Shown: in pieces, positions 24,801 through 35,100 of the stretch
Numbering within the stretch: position 1 is the first letter of the stretch
How the letters are laid out: each line of letters begins with the position of its first letter
Assembly (NCBI RefSeq): GCF_016802725.1
Contig: NC_052671.1
Location: 19,923,231-19,987,230, forward strand
Length of the DNA: 64,000 bases
Direction: 5' to 3'
Source: Solenopsis invicta
Lineage: Eukaryota > Arthropoda > Insecta > Hymenoptera > Formicidae
Notes under the pieces: model-generated
The model's database searches: none
What the model was told of the DNA's origin: nothing
What the model saw: only the letters and a program-made list of their open reading frames with translations
Position numbers and translations under genes: made by a program

Positions 24801-25586
24801 CAAAAACGACGAACGAGGTAGTGAATAGACTTAAAAAACAATCTTCTGTTTTTGGAAATCCGAGGCGGATAATCTCAGATCGTGGCACAGCGTTCACGTC
24901 TAAAGAATTTAAGGACTATTGTTCGGCGGAAAATATTAGTCACGTATTAACTACGACAGGAGTCCCTCGCGCCAACGGACAAATAGAGCGGGTAAATAGA
25001 GTGCTGATTTTGTTGCTAGCAAAACTTTCGGATCCAAAGCGCGAAGAATGGTTCAAACACCTTTATTCAGCCCAGTTATATTTAAATTGTGCGCCACACA
25101 GGAGTATTGGCACCACTCCTTTCCGCTTATTGTGGGACACACGCGCGCGTGCGAGGAGATCCACAGATCTTAGAATTGTTAGAAAGAGAATGGGTTGACA
25201 ATTTCGAGAACGATCAAAGCGAATTACGTATGCGAGCGAAAGAGAGCATCGCAAAAATTCAACGCGAAAATCGGAAAACTTCGACAAAGAGGCGAAAAGC
25301 GGCGAGAAAATATAATGAGAACGACTTCGTGGCAATTAAGCGTACACAGTTAGGTCCTGGCCTTAAACTGGCTAATAAGTATCTCGGACCATATAGCATT
25401 GTAAAAGTGTTGCGTAACGACCATTATATTGTACAGAAAATAGGTGAGCATGAGGGGCCGTCGAAAACCTCCACGTCCGCTGATTATATGGAACCTTGGA
25501 TAGATTTTACGAGCGATGAGTCGGAGGACGAGTGCGAAGACGAAGACATTCGGGGGCGAATGTCGTTGCAGGATGGCCGAATGTAG
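21809..25586 (+). pseudogene. gag-pol: Gypsy gag-pol, frameshifted in several places
   Basis: Piece 21809-23383 carries the Gag core, two CCHC knuckles (CFNCGLPDHFGKDC, CFKCDERGHIATKC), the protease (ALIDTGSDLCLM) and the first half of reverse transcriptase. Its catalytic motif A reads TLNL where TLDL is expected, so a metal-binding Asp is gone. The frame then shifts at about 23375. Piece 23364-23591 has YLDDLII and ends at a TGA (23589). Piece 23685-24764 has RNase H (LHTDASIDGYDAILL, degenerate) and the H2C2 region (HEQGHFS...NCVTC). After another frameshift, 24785-25198 carries the integrase core (ISDRGTAFTS, ANGQIERVNRV). A further shift leads to 25089-25586 with the C-terminal domain. 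The copy cannot mobilise itself. Confidence 0.9.
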
Positions 25587-26098
25587 CATGTTAAAATGTT
25601 AGCTAGGAAAAGAGAGTGAGAATGAGAGTATGAGAGTGAGAGAGAGAGATAGAGAGTGAAAGAATGAGTGAGAGAAATGCGAAAAAGAGATGCGGCGTTA
25701 TTTCGGAGCGATACGCGGTATCCGACAGAAGAAATCGGCAGCGCTTTCAGAGCGCGACTCGGCGTTTGGTAAAAAGGTCCGGCGTCATTAAGTGTAGATT
25801 ATCGGAATAGATTGAAAGAGTGGACAATGTCGTTTGAGTGACATGAAGAGCGAAATTAGTGGTGTTCGGCGCAGCTTGGTAGCGGCGCGGCGCTTTAGAG
25901 ATTTTTGAAAAGTGTACACGTGTGTAAATGTGTGTGTGTATGTAAATGTGTGTGCCTGTGTGTGTCCGTGTGAGGGATATAAGAAGCTGTGCAAGAGCCT
26001 GAGGGCCAGAAAGAAACGATTCTGCGAGTCAAGAGAGCGTTCTGTAGACACTCAACGAAATATATTATACTTATTGTCTAAAAGCCTAATTGATCCCA
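25582..26098 (+). repeat. 3' LTR of the SAP-Gag Gypsy element
   Basis: Begins TGTAGCATGTTAAAATG and ends AATTGATCCCA. Compared with the 5' LTR there are scattered substitutions and small length changes in the GA and GT runs that cancel out to the same total length. Confidence 0.9.
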
Positions 26099-26988
26099 GA
26101 ATAGATTTGTATCTGATGCAGATCAACGCCTGTTCGACGCGTTTTAACGTAAAACACGTGAGATACGCATTGATAATGATTCATATGCTTTTTGCGCTGG
26201 GAACTACAATACATTCGTTTTTGAGGCAGAACAACACTTGTTTGACGCGTTTTAACGTAAAACACGTGAGATATCGCATAGATAACGATTCATTTGCAAT
26301 TCGCGCTGGGTACTTCAATACATTTGTTTCTGGTGCAGATCAACGTTTGTTTGACGCGTTTTAACGTAAAACACGTGAGATATCGCATAGATAACGATTC
26401 ATTTGCAATTCGCGCTGGGTACTTCAATACATTCGTTTCTGGTGCAGATCAACGCTTGTTTGACGCGTTTTAACGTAAAACACGTGAGATATCGCATAGA
26501 TAACGATTCATTTGTAATTGGCGCTGGAAACTTCAATAGATTCGTTTCTGATGCACATCAACGCTTGTTTGACGCGTTTTAAAGTAAAACACGTGTGATA
26601 TCGCATAGATAACAATTCGTATGCAATTTGCGCTGAGAACTTCAATAGAATCGTTTCTGATGCAGATCAACGCTTGTTCGACATGATTTAACGTAAAACA
26701 GGTGAGATATCGCATAGATAACGATTTATTAGCAATTTGCGCTGGAAACTTTAACAGTTTTGTTTCTGATGCAGATCCACGCTTGTTCGACAATTTCTAA
26801 CATAAAACGCGTCAGATATCGCATAGATAACGATTCATTTGCAATTCGCACTGGGAATTTCAATAGTTTCGTTTCTATTGCAGTTCAACGCTTGTTCGAC
26901 GGTTTCTAACGTAAAACGTAACGCGTGAGATATCGCATAGATAACGATTTATTTGCAATTCGCGCTGGGAACTTCAATAGCTTCGTTT
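26099..26988 (-). repeat. 109-bp satellite, reverse orientation
   Basis: About eight reverse monomers continue the array interrupted at 20721. The last monomer stops mid-unit after AACTTCAATAGCTTCGTTTTC, where the non-satellite island begins. Confidence 0.9.
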
Positions 26989-27094
26989 TCTTATTTGCGA
27001 GACATGCGCGCGCAATTATCAAAGTTGTATGCGCGGAAAATATCCTATGTAGACAGTTAGTTTCTGTGAGATAGAAGAAGTCACGCATAGATTC

Positions 27095-27310
27095 ATGAAT
27101 GGAACTTTAGCACTTGACCACTGTAAATGGTGCGAAGGATCGTTTGCTAAAACCCAACCGATAGCTTCGTGTCGTTCTTGTTCCTTGGCTTATCGACGCT
27201 TGTTAAATGTTCTAGAAATTAGAGGAATCAGTCGCAAACATATTACCTTACTTGTATATGATCATTGTGACCAAATCGCGAGATTTAGACTGCGCAAACC
27301 AGTTGTTTAA
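27095..27310 (+). CDS. Small zinc-ribbon protein, partial paralogue of the next ORF
   Basis: This 71-residue ORF contains CKWC, then 12 residues, then CRSC, followed by a basic helix (YRRLLNVLEIRGISRKHI). The whole of it lines up with residues about 67-125 of the ORF at 27330 (CTKC, CSNC, then RFLRKLETRGIIRKNI). It is a second, shorter copy of one domain; most likely a duplicated exon or a truncated gene. The ATG is in a weak context. Two CxxC pairs suggest one structural zinc. I do not recognise the family. It is 20 bp upstream of the larger paralogue, on the same strand, at the left edge of the non-satellite island. Confidence 0.45.
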   Translation: MNGTLALDHCKWCEGSFAKTQPIASCRSCSLAYRRLLNVLEIRGISRKHITLLVYDHCDQIARFRLRKPVV

Positions 27311-27329
27311 AATTTAGTCAACATTGTTA

Positions 27330-27824
27330 ATGCATCACCCATTAACAATGCCGGGATCTAACCCGCACTTGAACCCATTTGAAGATATTCTCGATTCTAT
27401 AGACCAATACGTTGTGTCCTGTATTAAAACTGCAGGGTATTTATGTCAAAGATTCCCTGAGAATCTATACAAATGCGAAAACTGCAAGGATCCATCAAAT
27501 ATAGTATTTATACACGGACACGTGTTCGCCGATGGCACCCATTACTCTTTCAATTGCACGAAATGTAAAATATCATTAATAAGGACGAGACCAATACTAA
27601 GTTGTTCAAATTGTTTGGCCGCACGCGAACGCTTTCTCAGGAAACTTGAAACGCGTGGCATAATTCGTAAAAATATCAGAAAGATAATATTTGATGTCCT
27701 TAACAATGATTTTGTTCACCTAGAATACTTACAACCACCGACCTACGAGATTCATCGTGGTGTGAGTCTGATGCGATTGCGCTATGAGCACCATCGCAAC
27801 CGACTTCGCCAAAACGCGCCCTAG
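27330..27824 (+). CDS. Hypothetical zinc-ribbon protein of 164 residues
   Basis: I start at ATG 27330, the first Met of the frame; a second lies at residue 7. Residues about 10-35 are an acidic/amphipathic N-terminus (NPFEDILDSIDQYVVSCIKT). Then come three CxxC pairs, CENC (about 49), CTKC (about 76) and CSNC (about 92), followed by a basic helical part (RERFLRKLETRGIIRKNIRK) and an Arg-rich C-terminus. The layout suits a small nucleic-acid-binding or adaptor protein. It has no signal peptide or membrane segment. It ends 150 bp before the next ORF on the same strand and 2.2 kb before a chuvirus-like glycoprotein, so it could be an accessory gene of the element that carries that glycoprotein. 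I do not recognise it. Confidence 0.5.
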   Translation: MHHPLTMPGSNPHLNPFEDILDSIDQYVVSCIKTAGYLCQRFPENLYKCENCKDPSNIVFIHGHVFADGTHYSFNCTKCKISLIRTRPILSCSNCLAARERFLRKLETRGIIRKNIRKIIFDVLNNDFVHLEYLQPPTYEIHRGVSLMRLRYEHHRNRLRQNAP

Positions 27825-27977
27825 TAAAAAGCTTTGTACATCAATACCATTCATAACCATATTGCTAATTCAGAAACGTACTATAAGCATTGATATATTT
27901 TATAGAATAGCAATTAACCTCTCATACTCTTATACTAATGGATAACAGAAAAAGAGGTATCCAAAGGACACTCCAAA

Positions 27978-28508
27978 ATGTTTGCAATAGGCACCGAGAT
28001 GTTCCCAACCAAGGTGCAAACACTACAAGAGCTTGCATTGCCGATTGTTGTCGAAAAAGCTCTACGCGATGCCTCTAAGCTGAGCCTACGTCTTGGTATA
28101 GACATCTACCTTTATAATACCTCAGGAAACCGAGCGATAAAAGAATACAGCTCTATAGACTTTGTCGGTGAATCAATAAATTTTGTCGTAATGAAGAACA
28201 ATAGAATTGCGGTGGAGAATGCTCCGTACCTTTCCGCGATTTGGACGGAATCATGGGCGACTAAATATTTCAAGTATTTTGTTAAGAGAAGAGTACCGAT
28301 TCATAAGGATAGATCCGGGGTACGTTACTACGAAACAAAGTTACCACCATACCACGTCATAAAGGCAAACATGACCGAATTCGGTGATATGACGCGATGG
28401 TCCGACGATAAGTGGGCCGAATATTTTAAATTATGGGAGAAGTGTCCACCACTTCAACAAAAACGTTCACAATGTTTCTATTTCCCAGAGGCCTCTGAAC
28501 TATCCTAA
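27978..28508 (+). CDS. Hypothetical protein of 176 residues
   Basis: The frame opens with CAAAATG, a good context, and is undamaged. The protein has an ordinary globular composition with alternating hydrophobic segments (LPIVVEKALRDASKLSLRLG, IDIYLYNTSG, SINFVVMKNN) and a Trp-rich middle and end (AIWTESWATKYFKYF, MTRWSDDKWAEYFKLW). It has no signal peptide, membrane segment or obvious metal site. A short upstream ATG at 27938 opens a 46-codon overlapping frame that would make leaky scanning necessary. It follows the two zinc-ribbon ORFs in the same direction, so the three form a cluster. Composition and lack of stops argue that it is or recently was a real gene. No family is recognised. Confidence 0.5.
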   Translation: MFAIGTEMFPTKVQTLQELALPIVVEKALRDASKLSLRLGIDIYLYNTSGNRAIKEYSSIDFVGESINFVVMKNNRIAVENAPYLSAIWTESWATKYFKYFVKRRVPIHKDRSGVRYYETKLPPYHVIKANMTEFGDMTRWSDDKWAEYFKLWEKCPPLQQKRSQCFYFPEASELS

Positions 28509-30047
28509 TGATTACTTTATCTTGTTCTTACACATATATTATTTTATGTTCAGTATATTCTAATTATGTTGAAGCACACAAACTACATATATAAGATTTA
28601 GACATGCATACACATATAACCGACTATATTAATTTTAGGCGTCTACTGTTATCCATATATCGTTTGTATTATATAATTATGTTTTAACCGAATTTCTGTA
28701 TTGTTCTTTTATATTAATCTTTGCACTAAAGTCAGTCACGTAGAATTATCAACTCTAAAAATTAGAATAAGAATATGTGAGAAACATAACGCAAAACATA
28801 TTATGTCATTATATCCGTTTGCTTGCTGTTATTAATATTATCATATTATATTCAGTCTTTAAAATAATAAGAAACGTCAAATACAAAATAATATAAAATG
28901 CTAGTTTCTACACCAGTCAAAAACAGCAAACAGAATTGTACTCCTTTTACTTTGCATACTACAACACGTTAATCCATATCACTAGTTCTATTTCCACAAC
29001 GTATATACATAAGTATTGATATTCGAGGTTCAAACGCACATAACCATATATAAGTATACTTTACTATTATCAATAATTATATACAAGTTTTTATTGATAT
29101 TACATTAATAAAAAAAAAGAGAGAGGAAAACACACAAAAACATTTTCTACATTCTTATAACCATTATTCTTACTATTAAATAAATTTAATTACATTATTA
29201 ATTGATATATACTTATGAAATAAAACAAATGTTATTACAGTAATGGAATTGTTCTTTGTTACATTGCGATAAATATAAGGACGCACTATACTTAACAAAT
29301 TATTAATAGTTTATGTAATTACTGTACGTCAGTTTTATGCATATAACCTTTGTAAAACAAAAAAAAACAAAATATGTTAAACTAACCTTATGCAAATGTC
29401 GTTTCATCTTACAATAAGTATCAGGAATATACAATTACATTATAAATCACGCAGAATTATTCGCTTTAGAATTAAGAACGTAGTAAGCGCACTATTTTTA
29501 TTCTCAACCGGTAACTTACAGCTTATACACTCACATATATACCGCATTATCGATATTATATCTGCTTATTAAAATTTTGAGACGTATATTACAACTTGCA
29601 CGCACCATATGTTACTAATCTTTGAATCATATAATTATATTATTGCTTATCATACCGTTATCTCCCAGAAGTTACGCAAATTGAGTTAAGACTTAGATAT
29701 AAGCAAAATACAGCTACATACATACTCTATCTGCACCATTATCATTTAGAGATTGATATACACAAATATATTTAATCATACAACAAACGAAATAATAACA
29801 AAACAGAAAATACAAAATCAAGGAAAATAAATTGCATTTAATGCCTATAATTAAGGAATTAATTAATTAAGTTAGATATAAGGGTACATATCCTATGAAC
29901 GTTACAAGCTTAATGCTGCATAAGATTTGCAGTAAATTGCCTAGATTAAATAATATGAAATATAAATTAAATAAACTCTTGGAGGCAGCAAACTTGTGCA
30001 GTGATAGCTTTAGTAATTAAGCCAATTACTATAAATGTGTGTGTTAC
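28509..30047. other. AT-rich spacer or intron before the glycoprotein
   Basis: 1.5 kb of very AT-rich sequence has only stop-rich frames. It ends in a usable splice acceptor just before the glycoprotein ATG, so part of it is probably intron in the env message. Confidence 0.5.
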
Positions 30048-30049
30048 AG
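30030..30049 (+). promoter_or_regulatory. Splice acceptor for the glycoprotein message
   Basis: TTACTATAAATGTGTGTG then TTACAG at 30044-30049 gives a branch-like CTAT/TTACTA and an AG only 3 nt before ATG 30053. Spliced env messages are the rule in retroviruses and errantiviruses. Confidence 0.45.
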
Positions 30050-30052
30050 ACA

Positions 30053-32094
30053 ATGATCGTAATACTCGCAATTATTATTCTTGTGAACCCCGTGGCATCC
30101 CTCATTGGATATGACTGCGAAGGACGACATTTAAACATAACTACAATATCATTGCTCGACGTCAGTGAATGTGATTTGAAAATCAAGACTCCAAATGCAA
30201 CTGAATATACACTTCCGTTGTCAGTGTATAACTACGCCGAGGTGTTCCAGTGCAAGGTGGATATTTCGCGTACCGTCTACTATTGTGGGATGCATTCTCA
30301 CATTTCCGCAGTCCAGAACGGCAGAGCAGACTACCTACACGAAGTTGGATACGACCAATGCATGAGGATGATCCAGGATGGCACCCTCTCACTGGGACCT
30401 AACAACTATATAACAGGCCTGAGAGTCAATCAGACAACTACAAGAAGTATTACTCTTGCAGGCAGCACCAATAACGAAGGAGGTTGTGAAACAACATACT
30501 ATTCGGACCAGTTTGGAACTTGGCCCAATGTCATAGCACAAGGAGTAGCAAAAATTACTCTCCGAACCTTCTACGTTCCAGTTCACCTAGAATCCGGGAG
30601 AATAATACTAAAATCCGGTACAGTCTGTCAATTGAAGGACGGATTTTGTATCGACTCAGACGATGGATATTCATATTGGAAAGTTGCTCCGGTATCGCCC
30701 TGTGACTTTTACCAGTATGATGTACTTTACGAAGGACAAGCAACGAAACTACAGGAGGATCCAGATGACCCATATTCTTCTGTAATCTACAGCTTCACCA
30801 CTCAGGACATTACGTTTGCACTCACCAAAATTCGTGAGTTTCCCCTGTGCGGATACGTCTTGTTTCGCACAGAACACCCAAAATTTTTTGTGCTTGAAAC
30901 CAAAAGGGGAGACGCTCCCTCCACTCGGAAGCAAATCCCCATGCAAAATCTTGACATTTTTGCATATGTGAACTTCAAGTTCGTATATGTGGAAAAACAT
31001 ATCAAACAGCACATGATTTCGTTGTATCACAACGTGATGCAACAAAAGTGCGAACTTGAAAGACAAGTGATAACCAATGCCTTGTCTTTCGCAACACTAC
31101 AACCAGACGAGTTTGCATACCGATTAATGAAAGGACCAGGATATATGGCTGTCACCGCAGGAGAGGCCATATTCGTTATCAAATGTATACCAATCGAAGC
31201 CACAGTACGCCGACCCAAGGAATGCTTCACCGAACTTCCTGTGACTGTGCGCAACTCCAGTATGTTTTTAACACCAAAATCGAGGATACTTATTAAGTAG
31301 GAAACCAAAGAGAGTGTAATCATGAAATGTCTACTCACTATCATATTGAAGACACCTGGGTGCAGCTGTCGCCAGACCCACAAGTTTGACAGACGTCACC
31401 TCAACAACTTAAACCTATGGCCCAGCTAACTTGGAGATACTTAACGCCTGGACCACTTGCTGTTAGCGGAATTTATTCTGAAAAGGACATTGAACGATTA
31501 AGGGAACACATTATGTTTCCTGCTGAGAAGCCAGCTGTGCTTAACTCTATCGCTAGAGGATTGACCGGACATTCATTTGACCCAAATGCGGTCTCACTGT
31601 ACAACATGTTGGACGAAAACGCTCTAAATAAAATTGCCGAGTCCGCAGCCTCTAGGATCTGGAAGGGATTTGTCTCTTTCGGATCAGCCATAGCCGGATT
31701 GTTTGGAATATTCTTAATCGTACGGTTGATTAAGATTATCATTGACACAACTATTCATGGATACGCCCGACATACTGTCTATGGATGCAGTATGCACTTG
31801 CTAGGAGCCCTATGGAGTTGCATCACGCACCTGCTTCTCCATTTGGCCAGAGGACCCATTGACAAGGACAAAGAGCAACAACTTGATGACCAGGACGCAA
31901 CACCCAAGCTGACGAGCACGAGCAAGGATCACCAGATCACCATCAGCAGCCCTACCTGCCCAATCGAGGACCAACCTCATCTCAGCGAATCACCGATTAT
32001 TGTAACTACCCCAACTACTTATACTTATCTTGATTTAAATCAAAGATTGGATGAGGTTAATCAAATTCCTCGATTGCAACGGAATTTGACTTAA
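30053..32094 (+). pseudogene. Chuvirus-like envelope glycoprotein, copy 2, lightly damaged
   Basis: I start at ATG 30053, which gives a hydrophobic signal peptide. The ectodomain is Cys-rich with several N-glycosylation sites and contains YCGMHSHIS (about residue 83), a hallmark that made me think of chuvirus (Jingchuvirales) glycoproteins. The first frame stops at 31298-31300. Homology resumes in another frame, which has a TGA at 31387-31389 and then runs open from 31417 to 32094. There lie the pre-membrane block (HIMFPAEKP, LDENALNKIAESA), the membrane segment (about 31690-31760) and a polar Ser/Thr/Pro-rich tail. So there are two lesions, one frameshift and one stop. Copy 1 at 2857 is a far more decayed relative. 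Viral glycoproteins of this kind act in entry; this copy is not functional as it stands. Confidence 0.65.
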
Positions 32095-32108
32095 AAAAAA
32101 GGGGGAGG
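32093..32108 (+). promoter_or_regulatory. Polypurine tract after the glycoprotein
   Basis: AAAAAAAAGGGGGAGG begins at the glycoprotein stop codon and is followed by TGGCGTCCCG, a possible LTR start. It supports the view that this glycoprotein is, or was, the env of an LTR element. Confidence 0.55.
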
Positions 32109-35100
32109 TGGCGTCCCGTCATTTTTTTCTTATTTTTCATTATTTTTCAAAATTTTTGACGCAAAACTGTTTTAAATGCTGTAAAGACACATTTAACAAA
32201 ATTAAAATGAAATCAAGTAAACTTTAATGTCAACAAATTTAAACCTCAATCCTAAAAGATTTAAATCAACCTCACTAAGACATTTAAGGTGTATAACATT
32301 TTCTCACGGTAGCGAGTCGGAACTAACTGACTGAACCGTGACAAACAATATTGACGTCATGTTAACTAATTGCAGCAATCCTCCGATTGCCTGATTAAAT
32401 AATTCTTGCACGATAATTAAAAGAATAATTCGGTAATAATCTTACCGAACTAAACAAATAAAGATTTTTGATGTCATTATTGTATAATAAAAATAAGCGC
32501 CTACAAACGAATATACATATACAATCCTATATAATATCTTTATATAATCTGATATCACTAAATATTTTATTCTCCAATATATAATCTCTCATTAGCCACC
32601 GCTATATTTGGATGGCTACAGTAATTTTTATTAATTGTTTATTCTCATAATTAATCCCGTATAACTAATTGCGTTTAAAAGTTTTGTAAACAAGTAACCT
32701 AACGTTAAGCAAGTTGAAAAATAATCTGCTTGCAGCCTGGATATGATTATTTACAGTCATAGAGTATTATACTTCTACAAAGGTAAGGATAATGCTTTTT
32801 ATCCTTCCCCGATTCCCAACCCCGACATTCTACAACGCTAGAACAACACACTCACTCTTAACATCATATAAATTCTATCTTATACCATTTTATTATAATT
32901 TTCGTGGCAGCTGTAGAATAGCCTAACGATACAGATATTATTTTCTTTTATCTTATTTTTGGTGGCAGCATAATTCTAAAAATTATATTAGAATTAAATC
33001 TTGACAGAAATATTAACCATCAATTATTCTTTATTTATTGGCACTAAATAAACTACCCTGAGACGATAACCTTAATAATTGATTAATTGAAATAAATATT
33101 TTATTAAATGATCTTTAAATTGCTTGCATAACAAACCTTCTTATACGATTCGAGTAAACTGTAATCTTAAAATAATTAATGAATATTATTTAATAAATTA
33201 GAACCTTGCTAACTAAACAATCCTCCAAATTTGTTATAAACATTTGCTTTAAATTTTGGCGATTATACCTTTCTTTAAAAAATAATTACTATTAATTTTG
33301 AATAAGAAAAATAAATCTAGGATGTGCCACATTAAATTATATACATTTCATAACTTTGTTCCACAAGAATATTTTATATCTCAAAATTTTGACCGATAAG
33401 CTAAAATTTGCATATAAAGTTACTTGCATAATTTTTCGTCGTGAATACAAAAACCGCAATTTCAAATTCGTATCTTGGATAAATTTTTCATAATAAAATA
33501 AATGTTCTCAAATAAATTTACTTAAAAGAACTAAGAGCTATAGTTAGTTTTAGTACTCCGCTTACATTAAAAATATATATGTAAATCAGAACAAAATAAC
33601 ACTGTTTTCCTAATATTATCATAAGGTCAAATTTTTGATCGACAACCTAAAAATTTTATATAACAAAATTCTCAGTATTTAAGTGCCTAAAAGATTACAT
33701 AAAAGTTATGCCCAAATTTAACATAATTATAAATTTATAGAAATACACTTCAAAATTTTGACCGTCAATCAAAATTTTTTATAAGACATAAATTTACGTA
33801 CAATCAATTATCTAAACAGTCCTATAGAAATAACATTAAAATTTTAATTGTTTAAACCCCTATGATATAACAATATTGGAATTTTTATAATGACAAAGGG
33901 AGTTATGTATCGGCATCAATACTGTTTTACCTTCTCTATAAGTACATACTATTAATACTAGCTCATATTGATATCCATTATAAATTTTTAATTTGTTTAA
34001 ACAAAATATTGATTTACAATTTTTATAAATCTCGCCATACAACTTCTTTTGACCATCTAAATCTAACTACACACCTTTTATTTTGATCAAAAATAATAAC
34101 CTTTTTATTTGTTTAAATAAACAAATTATCAAAAATCCAAAATATACGTTTGAAAGGCCATAAAAACGATTTTAGGAATTGGTGTGAACTCTTAACCCCA
34201 ACCGTTCCGAAGCTATGATTTTTTGAAAAACTCACCCCGGAACCATCCTCATGGCACAAAATGCACTCCGTAAGAAGAGAGGCAGGGCCGATCATTATGA
34301 ACATACTCCCGACCTTAAAATAATTTTTTTTCCAAAATCACCCCCTCCGATCAAAACCACCCTTATAAGGAAAATTACCCCTTAAATAATTAATAACATC
34401 CCCCTAGGTTTCAAATTTTTCCGACAAATAACTTTGAAGTTACAAATTTTTAAAGTAAGTATTTTATATACCTTACTTTTGGGACACCCTATACATATAT
34501 AATTACCCCCATGTCAAGATTAAAGGTTAAATAAATTATTAAATTTATTAAAATCATAAAATAACTCCATAGTTCAATTCTCGCGAAAATGACCTTGTTA
34601 GTTTAAAAATAAATCCATTTAACATTTTAAAATTATTAATAATTGATTCTGATAAAACGAAAATACTATCAAAAACTTCGGAATAATAAATTGTACTTAT
34701 AAATTAAATTTCGTCTTCTTAACTCTAATAGTTTAAGAGGAAGAAAAATTTTAATTAAGAAATATCATTAATTAATAAAAATTATTAATTATTAAAATTA
34801 AGGAATAAAATTATTTTCTAAATTTTTAATATTGCAAATCATACCCACAGATTTATTTTCAGGTTTTTATTCCGTAAAATACGCGAGAAATAGAACATCA
34901 AAATTTATTGTTTATAAAAATTGCTAATTATTAAGTTGAAAAAATAAAAAAATATTATTTTATTATTCGAGACCAAAAGTTACTTTAACGATTTAAATTT
35001 CACGTCTTTAGCTCAAATACTTTGGAAGTAATCCAAAAGTTATTTAAGAAATTTAATGAATTTTTATTGCAAAAACGGTAATACATAAAAAGCTCGCGCT

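Larger units (their letters stand above)
20722..26098 (+). mobile_element. Ty3/Gypsy LTR retrotransposon with SAP-domain Gag, decayed
   Basis: LTRs of equal length (517 bp) lie at 20722-21238 and 25582-26098. AATAG lies immediately before the element (20717-20721) and one base after it (26100-26104), the probable target duplication. A tRNA-Pro primer site follows the 5' LTR. The LTRs differ at many positions and the coding region has several frameshifts and stops, so this copy is clearly older than the BEL/Pao and errantivirus-like copies. The insertion site is reverse-oriented 109-bp satellite. Confidence 0.93.

Noticed and set aside
32109..32345. Short 237-bp LTR after the second glycoprotein
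   Set aside because: Start and end words fit weakly, but there is no second copy and no target duplication, so it is mentioned only as a possibility in the spacer entry.
34113..34304. Minus-strand 63-aa ORF and nearby C-rich stretch
   Set aside because: No motif and no homology recognised; it lies in mobile-element debris.
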